From UBA10649 sp963793105 (lineage in GTDB: Bacteria > Actinomycetota > Actinomycetes > S36-B12): a stretch of DNA of 64,000 bases. The notes under the pieces were generated by a model, which did not search any database, was not told the DNA's origin, and saw nothing but the letters and a program-made list of their open reading frames with translations. This document shows, piece by piece, positions 58,548-64,000 of this stretch; positions within the stretch are counted from its first letter, which is position 1, and each line of letters opens with the position of its first letter. A program made the translations under genes and the position numbers. The stretch is from the NCBI GenBank assembly GCA_963793105.1, contig CAWBZB010000008.1:310001-374000 (forward strand), given 5' to 3'.

Positions 58548-59041
58548 GACTCGCGCACCCAGTGACCGGAGCGGCCACCGAGCTTCTCCAGGAGCACGAC
58601 CTCGTCGATCGCCGCGGATCGGTCGCGACCCTTGACCATGTCGATGACGGTGAGGCCCCCGACGGCGGCGGCCGTCAGGGCCTCCATCTCCACCCCCGTG
58701 CGATCGGCAGTGCGGACAGTCGCGAGGATCTCGACGAAGGGCCCGTCGTCCCCGTCCCTGACCGCCACGTCGACATCGACCCCGTGCACCGCAATCGGGT
58801 GGCACAGCGGAATGAGGTCCGGCGTCCGCTTGGACGCCTGGATCGCGGCGATCCGCGCGACGGCGAGCGCGTCCCCCTTCGGCATCTGCCCGGACCTGAG
58901 CAGCGCGGCGACGTCATCCGAGACCGTCACGCGGCACCGGGCGGTGGCGGATCGCGTGGTGACGTCCTTCGCAGTCACGTCGACCATGCGGGCCTCGCCA
59001 CGCTCGTTCAGGTGGGTCAGGGGTGACTCCGCGCCGCTCAT
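58544..59041 (-). CDS. moaC: Cyclic pyranopterin monophosphate synthase
   Basis: MoaC acts with MoaA in the first step of molybdenum cofactor synthesis. The 165-residue protein has RMVDVTAKDVTTRSATA, LIPLCHPIAVHGVDVDV, VEMEALTAAAVGGLTVIDMVKGRDR and the C-terminal LLEKLGGRSG, the full MoaC pattern. The ATG overlaps the coxE stop (ATGA). Confidence 0.95.
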   Translation of the reverse strand: MSGAESPLTHLNERGEARMVDVTAKDVTTRSATARCRVTVSDDVAALLRSGQMPKGDALAVARIAAIQASKRTPDLIPLCHPIAVHGVDVDVAVRDGDDGPFVEILATVRTADRTGVEMEALTAAAVGGLTVIDMVKGRDRSAAIDEVVLLEKLGGRSGHWVRES

Positions 59042-60279
59042 GCGGCCACCCTACGGCCCGCTGGGCTGCGGTCGGTCGCCGTGCGGATCGCGTCCATCAC
59101 GTCTTCCAGCGCCCGCAGGGAATGCCCGGACACGAACGTGTCCACGTACGGGAGTGCCGCGGCCATCCCGCCGACCAGCGGCTCATAGGACTCCGCGGCC
59201 TTGCGCGGATTGACCCAGATGACGTGATGGGCGAGCCGGGACAGCCGCTGCATGGACTCGCCCACGAGGACGGGGGCGTCCACCTCCCACCCGTCCGACA
59301 CGATGACCACGACCGCGCCGCGCGCCATGCCGCGCCGGCCGAACTGGTCGAGGAAGTCCGACAGTGCCCGCCCGATTCGAGTGCCACCGGACCAGTCGGG
59401 CGCGGACGCGACCGCCTTGCGGTAGGCCAGATCCGGGTGCGTCAGGCCGAGGGCGCGCGTGAGGCGGGTCAACCGCGTCGCGAACACGAAGGCCTCGGCG
59501 CCCAGCGCCTGCACGGCCCCGCGCATGAGGTGGAGGTAGATGCGCGCATAGGGCTCCATCGAGCCCGAGACGTCGGCGATGAGGACGACCCGGCGCGGAC
59601 GCTGGGTGCGCTTGCGCAGCACGAGCTCCACCGGGTCGCCCGCCGTCCGGTGCGACAGACGCAGGGTGCTGCGCACGTCGAGGCGCGAGCCCGACGGGTG
59701 CCGACGCCGCCGTCGACCCGTGCGCGGCGGCGGCACGAGCGGGAACTGGTCGACGAGCCTCTTGATGAGCGCGAGCTCCTCCTCCGTGCACACGGCGAAG
59801 TCGCGATCCCCCAGGCGCTCCTCGCCGCTGACGGCGGCCAGCACGCTGGAGTCGTCCTCGTCGCCCTCATCGCCCTCCGCCGACTCCCCCGGGGTTGCGC
59901 TGGTGCCGCGCGGTCCGGTGGGTGTCTCCCCGGATCGCTCCGGGTCGCCGGGGCTGCGCTCGCCGGTCGGAGTGCTGGACGGCGGGGCGGGGGCGTTGCT
60001 GTCCCCACGGAAGTCCGCGAAGTCGATGAGGCCCTCGAACACCTGGCGGAAGACGCGGTCGTAGACCTCCACCTGGTCATGCCCGGTGAGCAGGGTGATG
60101 CGTCCGAGCCAGTACACCTCGTCGACGGTGGCGGGGCGCGCCAGCGCCACTGAGGCGCCGAACCTCGTGCTCCGCTCGGGCGTCACCGGGACACCGGCGG
60201 AGTGGAGGAGGTGGCCGAAGGCGGCGACGGTCTGCGAGAACACCTGATCCGGATCGGCCGGTCGCACGTCGCTGGTCAT
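59038..60279 (-). CDS. coxE: CoxE-like VWA-domain protein
   Basis: This 413-residue protein has a C-terminal von Willebrand A domain with the MIDAS motif DVSGSM and VIVSDGWEVDAP; a disordered acidic Pro/Ser-rich linker sits at about residues 95-145. In Oligotropha, CoxE works with the MoxR-type CoxD ATPase in maturing the copper-molybdenum cluster of CO dehydrogenase. It lies 18 nt after coxD in the same operon. Confidence 0.85.
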   Translation of the reverse strand: MTSDVRPADPDQVFSQTVAAFGHLLHSAGVPVTPERSTRFGASVALARPATVDEVYWLGRITLLTGHDQVEVYDRVFRQVFEGLIDFADFRGDSNAPAPPSSTPTGERSPGDPERSGETPTGPRGTSATPGESAEGDEGDEDDSSVLAAVSGEERLGDRDFAVCTEEELALIKRLVDQFPLVPPPRTGRRRRRHPSGSRLDVRSTLRLSHRTAGDPVELVLRKRTQRPRRVVLIADVSGSMEPYARIYLHLMRGAVQALGAEAFVFATRLTRLTRALGLTHPDLAYRKAVASAPDWSGGTRIGRALSDFLDQFGRRGMARGAVVVIVSDGWEVDAPVLVGESMQRLSRLAHHVIWVNPRKAAESYEPLVGGMAAALPYVDTFVSGHSLRALEDVMDAIRTATDRSPAGRRVAA

Positions 60280-60297
60280 GTCGGGTCGAAGGGCGGG

Positions 60298-61182
60298 CTA
60301 GGCGCCGGCCACCCAGGCGAGTCCCTCCGCCCGGGCCACGTCCTGGTCCTCGCGGTACTTCAGGACGGAGCCGAGGGTGAGGTCGACGGCGTCGGCGTCA
60401 AGGACGGGGATCCCGAGCAGCATCGCGGCGTGCACCCAGTCGATCGCCTCGGCGACGCCGGGCGGCTTCTGCACGTCGATCCCCCGGAGCCTCTGGACGG
60501 CGGCCGCCACCTGGGCGGACAGCTCCGGCGGGGCCCCGGGCACCCGGAGCTGGACGATGCGGGTCGCATGCTCGAGGTCGGGGTAGTCGATCCAGTGGTA
60601 CAGGCAGCGGCGCTTGAGGGCATCGTGGAGGTCGCGCGTGCGATTCGAGGTGAGGATCACCACCGGAGGGACCCTCGCGTGGAGCGTGCCGATCTCGGGG
60701 ACGGTGACGGATGACTCGGCCAGCATCTCGAACAGGAAGGCCTCGAACTCCTCGTCCGCGCGATCGACCTCGTCGATGAGCAGGACGGCCGGGTTCGGGC
60801 CGGGATGCTCGATGGCCTGGAGCAGGGGGCGCTCGATCAGGAACTCGCGTGAGAAGAGCGACTGCTCGTCGAGCTCGGAACCCTTCGCCTCGGCCAGCCG
60901 GATGCCCAGCAACTGGCGCGGGTAGTTCCACTCGTACAGCGCCTCCGACGCGTCGATGCCCTCGAAGCACTGCAGGCGGATGAGGGGCGTGTCGAGCAGT
61001 TCGGCGAGCGCCTTCGCGGCCTGGGTCTTGCCGACGCCGGCCTCACCCTCGAGCAGCAGCGGCTGCGGCAGACGCACGGCGCAGAACAGGGCGGTCGCGA
61101 GACCGGTCTCCGCCAGGTAGTCGTGCTGCGCCAGTCGGGTCGCGAGCGTCGCCGCATCAGGAATCTGCTCGGCCACCGTCAT
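60298..61182 (-). CDS. coxD: CoxD-like MoxR-type AAA+ ATPase
   Basis: This 294-residue AAA+ protein has Walker A GEAGVGKTQAAKAL, Walker B VLLIDEVDRADEEFEAFL and sensor 1 region VVILTSNRTRDLHDALKRRC. MoxR-type CoxD is known to take part in building the Mo-S-Cu site of CO dehydrogenase. It is paired with the VWA gene coxE downstream, and lies 6 nt behind the xdhC-like gene. Confidence 0.88.
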   Translation of the reverse strand: MTVAEQIPDAATLATRLAQHDYLAETGLATALFCAVRLPQPLLLEGEAGVGKTQAAKALAELLDTPLIRLQCFEGIDASEALYEWNYPRQLLGIRLAEAKGSELDEQSLFSREFLIERPLLQAIEHPGPNPAVLLIDEVDRADEEFEAFLFEMLAESSVTVPEIGTLHARVPPVVILTSNRTRDLHDALKRRCLYHWIDYPDLEHATRIVQLRVPGAPPELSAQVAAAVQRLRGIDVQKPPGVAEAIDWVHAAMLLGIPVLDADAVDLTLGSVLKYREDQDVARAEGLAWVAGA

Positions 61183-61188
61183 CGGGCG

Positions 61189-62076
61189 TCAGGCCTGGAC
61201 GTGGGCGGACGGGTCGGCCAGGAAGGTGTCCTTGCAGCCGGGGCAGCAGAAGAAGTAGCGCGTTCCGTCGAGGTCGGCGTGAATGGAGCTCTCCACCGCC
61301 GCCACCGTCATCTTGCAGATGGGGTCGATCGCCGTCGCGACCGGTTCGTCGGCGACGAGGGGCAGCACCCGGATCCGGCTGGGCGTCGAGCGCTCCTCGA
61401 TGATCTCGGCGAAGATGGACAGTGCCACCTCCTCGGGCGACCGCGCCCCGATGTCGAGTCCCGCCGGCGTGTGGATCCGGTCGCGATCGTCACTGTCCAG
61501 GGAGTCCACGACCGCCCGCCCCCGCTTGGGGCTGGCCACCAGGCCCACGTAGGGGATCCCGGCCGCCAGCGCGTCGACGAGCGCCTTCTCCTCGTCGATC
61601 CCGTGTGAGGCGACGACCAGCGCGTCGGTCGTGCGCATGTCCTCGAGGGACCAGGGCTCCACCTGGTAGCCGAGCGCCGCGCCCACCACCGCCATCGCCT
61701 GGGCGATCGGACTCTCGCCGATGATCCGGACCATCGGTGCGGGCAGGACCGGTTCCATGAAGATCTCCAGGGTTCCGCCGGACAGGCACGGGTTGTGCAC
61801 GACGGTCTTGCCCGCCTGTGTCGGCTCCGGATTCGGCGAGATCCGCAGCAGCACGGTGGCACCGGACTCCAGCGCCACGAGTCCCTGGGCGCGCACGGTC
61901 GACTGGGCGCACTGACCGCCCACGAAGCCCTCGATCGTGCCGTCGGCGAGGACGATGGCCTCGTCGCCCGGCTTCGCCGACGTCGGACGCTCGGCGAGCA
62001 CCACGCGGGCGTGCACGAACGGGATGCCGTCGGCGCGAAGCCGCTCGGCCCGATCGTGCAGCGCCCGCGTGGTCAT
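61189..62076 (-). CDS. XdhC/CoxF-type maturation factor with C-terminal YHS domain
   Basis: This 295-residue protein starts MTTRALHDRAERLRADG. It carries the XdhC-CoxI family N-terminal motif GFVGGQCAQSTVRAQG and a Rossmann XdhC_C domain (VASHGIDEEKALVDAL, YVGLVASPKRG). A YHS domain is fused at the end: DPICKMTV and YFFCCPGCKDTFLADP, a cysteine cluster that in other proteins binds metal. XdhC-type proteins insert or sulfurate the molybdenum cofactor. The fused metal site could handle copper or another metal here; that is inference. It begins 2 nt behind coxL. Confidence 0.85.
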   Translation of the reverse strand: MTTRALHDRAERLRADGIPFVHARVVLAERPTSAKPGDEAIVLADGTIEGFVGGQCAQSTVRAQGLVALESGATVLLRISPNPEPTQAGKTVVHNPCLSGGTLEIFMEPVLPAPMVRIIGESPIAQAMAVVGAALGYQVEPWSLEDMRTTDALVVASHGIDEEKALVDALAAGIPYVGLVASPKRGRAVVDSLDSDDRDRIHTPAGLDIGARSPEEVALSIFAEIIEERSTPSRIRVLPLVADEPVATAIDPICKMTVAAVESSIHADLDGTRYFFCCPGCKDTFLADPSAHVQA

Positions 62077-62078
62077 GC

Positions 62079-64000
62079 CTACTCGACCGCCATGTCCGTG
62101 CGTACGTTGCGCCCCTGAATCGCGCGCCACACGTTCCCCGGCGTCAGCGGCATGTCCGCATGCCGCACGCCGAACGGGCTGATGGCGTCGATCACCGCGT
62201 TCACGACTGCCGCCGGTGAGCCGACCGTGGCCGACTCGCCGACGCCCTTGGCCCCGATCGGGTGATGCGGGGACGGGGTGACCGTCTCGCCCAGCTCGAA
62301 TTCGGGGCACTCCATCGCCGTCGGCAGGAGGTAGTCCATGAACGAGCCGCCGAGGTTGTTGCCGTCCTCGTCGAAGGCGATGAGCTCCATGAGAGCCATG
62401 CCCACGCCGTCCGCCAGGCCGCCGTGCACCTGGCCCTCGACGATCATCGGGTTGATGCGCGTGCCGCAGTCGTCGACCGCGATGAACCGCCGGATCTTGA
62501 CCTGGCCGGTTCCCGGGTCGACGTCGACGACGCAGATGTAGCAGCCGTACGGGTAGGTCAGGTTCGGCGGGTTGTAGACCGCGGTCGCGTCCAGGTGACC
62601 CTCGACGCCCTCGGGCAGCTCCAGCGAACCGTGCGAGAGCAGGGCGATCTCCTGGATCGTCTTGCCCTGCTCCTTGTCGCCCTTGACGTACCAGCGGCCG
62701 AGCTCCCACTCGAGGTCGTCGGGCGAGCACTCCAGTGCCGCCGCCGCCACGATGCGGGCCCGGTCGCGCACCTTGCGGGCCACGACGGAGGCCGCCGCGC
62801 CGGACACCGGTGTCGAGCGGGAGCCGTAGGTGCCCAGCCCGAACGGGGTCTGGTCGGTGTCGCCGTGCACGACCTCGATGTCCTCCGGCGGGATCCCGAG
62901 CTCGTGCGACACGATCTGCGCGAACGTGGTCTCGTGCCCTTGGCCCTGGCTCTGCACGGACAGCCGCAGGACGGCCTTGCCGGTGGGATGGATGCGCAGC
63001 TCGATGCCGTCCGCCATGCCCAGGCCGAGGATGTCCATGTTCTTGCGCGGACCGGCGCCGACGCCCTCGGTGAAGAACGAGATGCCGATGCCCATGTACT
63101 CGCCCTTGGCACGCTTCTCCGCCTGCTCGCGGCGGAGCTCGTCGTAGCCGGCGATGTCCATCGCGACGCGCATCGTCTTCTCGTACTGACCGGAGTCGTA
63201 CACCCAGCCGGTGGGCGAGGTGTAGGGGAACTGCTCGGGACGCAGCAGGTTCTTCAGCCGAAGCTCGGCCGGATCCATCTCCAGCTCCTGAGCGAGGCAG
63301 TCCACGACACGCTCGATGACGTACGCGGCCTCGGTGATCCGGAACGAGCAGGCGTAGGCGACGCCGCCCGGCGCCTTGTTCGTGTAGACCGGATCGACCT
63401 TGCAGTGCGCGGTCGGGTAGTCGTAGGAGCCGGAGAAGATGTGGAAGAACCCGGCCGGGAAGTTGGTCGGCTGGGCCACGCCGTTGAACGCCCCGTGATC
63501 GGCAAGCACGTCGACGTCGACGGCGAGGATCTTGCCCTCCTTGGTCGCCGCGATCTTGGCCGTCATGTGGTAGTCACGGGCGAACGAGGTGGACATCAGG
63601 TTCTCGCTGCGGTCCTCCATCCACTTCACCGGCTTGCCGGTGACGATGGTGCCGACCACCGACAGCACATAGCCCGGGTAGACGCCGACCTTGTTGCCGA
63701 AGCCGCCGCCTACGTCCGGGCTGATGATCCGGATCTTCTGCTCGGGCAGGCCCGCGACCATCGCGTACACCGTCCGGTGCGCGTGCGGCGCCTGGCTGGT
63801 CGTGTACAGGGTGAGCTGTCCGGTGACCTTGTCCAGGTACGCCACCGAACCGCAGGTCTCCATCGGTGCCGGATGCACGCGCGGGTAGAGGATCTCCTCC
63901 GTCACCACGACGCAGTCGGGGTCGGCCTCGGCCGCCGCGAAGGCCGCGGCGGTGGCGGCGGCGTCGCCGGACTCCCACGAGGTCTGACCGTGCACGTCCA
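62079..64000 (-). CDS. coxL: Aerobic CO dehydrogenase large subunit, form I (5' end outside window)
   Basis: This is the molybdenum-binding subunit. At least 640 residues are present; the N-terminal part lies beyond 64000. The active-site loop VAYACSFRITEA contains AYxCSFR (63339-63359), the signature of true form I CoxL whose cysteine ligates copper in the Mo-S-Cu cluster. Other family parts are SPDVGGGFGNKVG, GQGHETTFAQIVSHELG and the catalytic glutamate in GAKGVGESATVGSP. Downstream coxF-like, coxD and coxE complete the maturation set. coxM and coxS should lie beyond the right edge. Confidence 0.93.
   Translation of the reverse strand, partial: DVHGQTSWESGDAAATAAAFAAAEADPDCVVVTEEILYPRVHPAPMETCGSVAYLDKVTGQLTLYTTSQAPHAHRTVYAMVAGLPEQKIRIISPDVGGGFGNKVGVYPGYVLSVVGTIVTGKPVKWMEDRSENLMSTSFARDYHMTAKIAATKEGKILAVDVDVLADHGAFNGVAQPTNFPAGFFHIFSGSYDYPTAHCKVDPVYTNKAPGGVAYACSFRITEAAYVIERVVDCLAQELEMDPAELRLKNLLRPEQFPYTSPTGWVYDSGQYEKTMRVAMDIAGYDELRREQAEKRAKGEYMGIGISFFTEGVGAGPRKNMDILGLGMADGIELRIHPTGKAVLRLSVQSQGQGHETTFAQIVSHELGIPPEDIEVVHGDTDQTPFGLGTYGSRSTPVSGAAASVVARKVRDRARIVAAAALECSPDDLEWELGRWYVKGDKEQGKTIQEIALLSHGSLELPEGVEGHLDATAVYNPPNLTYPYGCYICVVDVDPGTGQVKIRRFIAVDDCGTRINPMIVEGQVHGGLADGVGMALMELIAFDEDGNNLGGSFMDYLLPTAMECPEFELGETVTPSPHHPIGAKGVGESATVGSPAAVVNAVIDAISPFGVRHADMPLTPGNVWRAIQGRNVRTDMAVE

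Overview
The window is one stretch of a high-GC Actinomycetota chromosome (I judge roughly 70% G+C). The evidence is a BldC fragment beside valine dehydrogenase, a DUF3073 gene and purM-purF; an HspR-type dnaK-grpE-dnaJ-hspR-clpB operon with a HAIR operator; an IdeR/DtxR-type iron box; F420-type deazaflavin proteins; and many leaderless start codons 6-7 nt behind a TANNNT box. A Nocardioidaceae-like genus is my best guess, at low confidence. I see no rRNA, tRNA, insertion sequence, prophage or CRISPR array.

Layout. 0-4.4 kb: bldC (partial), vdh, DUF3073, purM, purF. 4.4-9.2 kb: a deazaflavin protein and a polyamine-type ABC operon (potA-D). 9.2-13 kb: an iron-type ABC operon behind an iron box. 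13-16.5 kb: purS-purQ-purL plus a small sterol-carrier-family gene. 16.5-21.6 kb: a second deazaflavin protein, then purD-purB-purC-galE. 21.7-29 kb: class III aminotransferase, alpha/beta hydrolase, two-domain GNAT, purA, FAD oxidoreductase, DUF3151, fructose-bisphosphate aldolase. 29-34.1 kb: secreted pentapeptide protein, MFS transporter, SpoU methyltransferase, DedA, pyrE, an unknown gene. 34.1-40.1 kb: SDR, secreted trypsin-like protease, secreted hydrolase, acyl-CoA-dehydrogenase-like protein, aminotransferase, DUF4031. 40.3-46.9 kb: chaperone operon. 47.2-53.3 kb: histidine utilisation (hutG-iclR divergent from hutU-hutI-hutH). 53.3-58.1 kb: two O-antigen-ligase-like membrane proteins flanking an EtfD-like iron-sulfur oxidoreductase. 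58-64 kb: mog, moaC, coxE, coxD, a coxF/xdhC-YHS fusion and most of coxL, whose AYACSFR loop marks form I aerobic CO dehydrogenase.

Nine purine genes lie in the first 26.5 kb, in several separate transcription units. The hut operon would degrade histidine to glutamate. The cox-moa block would assemble and mature a molybdenum CO dehydrogenase. The EtfD-like protein would pass electrons from acyl-CoA oxidation to the quinone pool.

The most unusual non-coding signal is a 72-bp structured element present three times (27.9, 40.14 and 40.21 kb), each copy sense-oriented directly behind a stop codon, with compensatory changes in its stem. A second is a pair of 23-bp spacers that each carry two divergent leaderless promoters with overlapping -10 boxes. 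About fifteen single-gene frameshifts, several in homopolymers and in essential genes, suggest that the sequence carries uncorrected indel errors.
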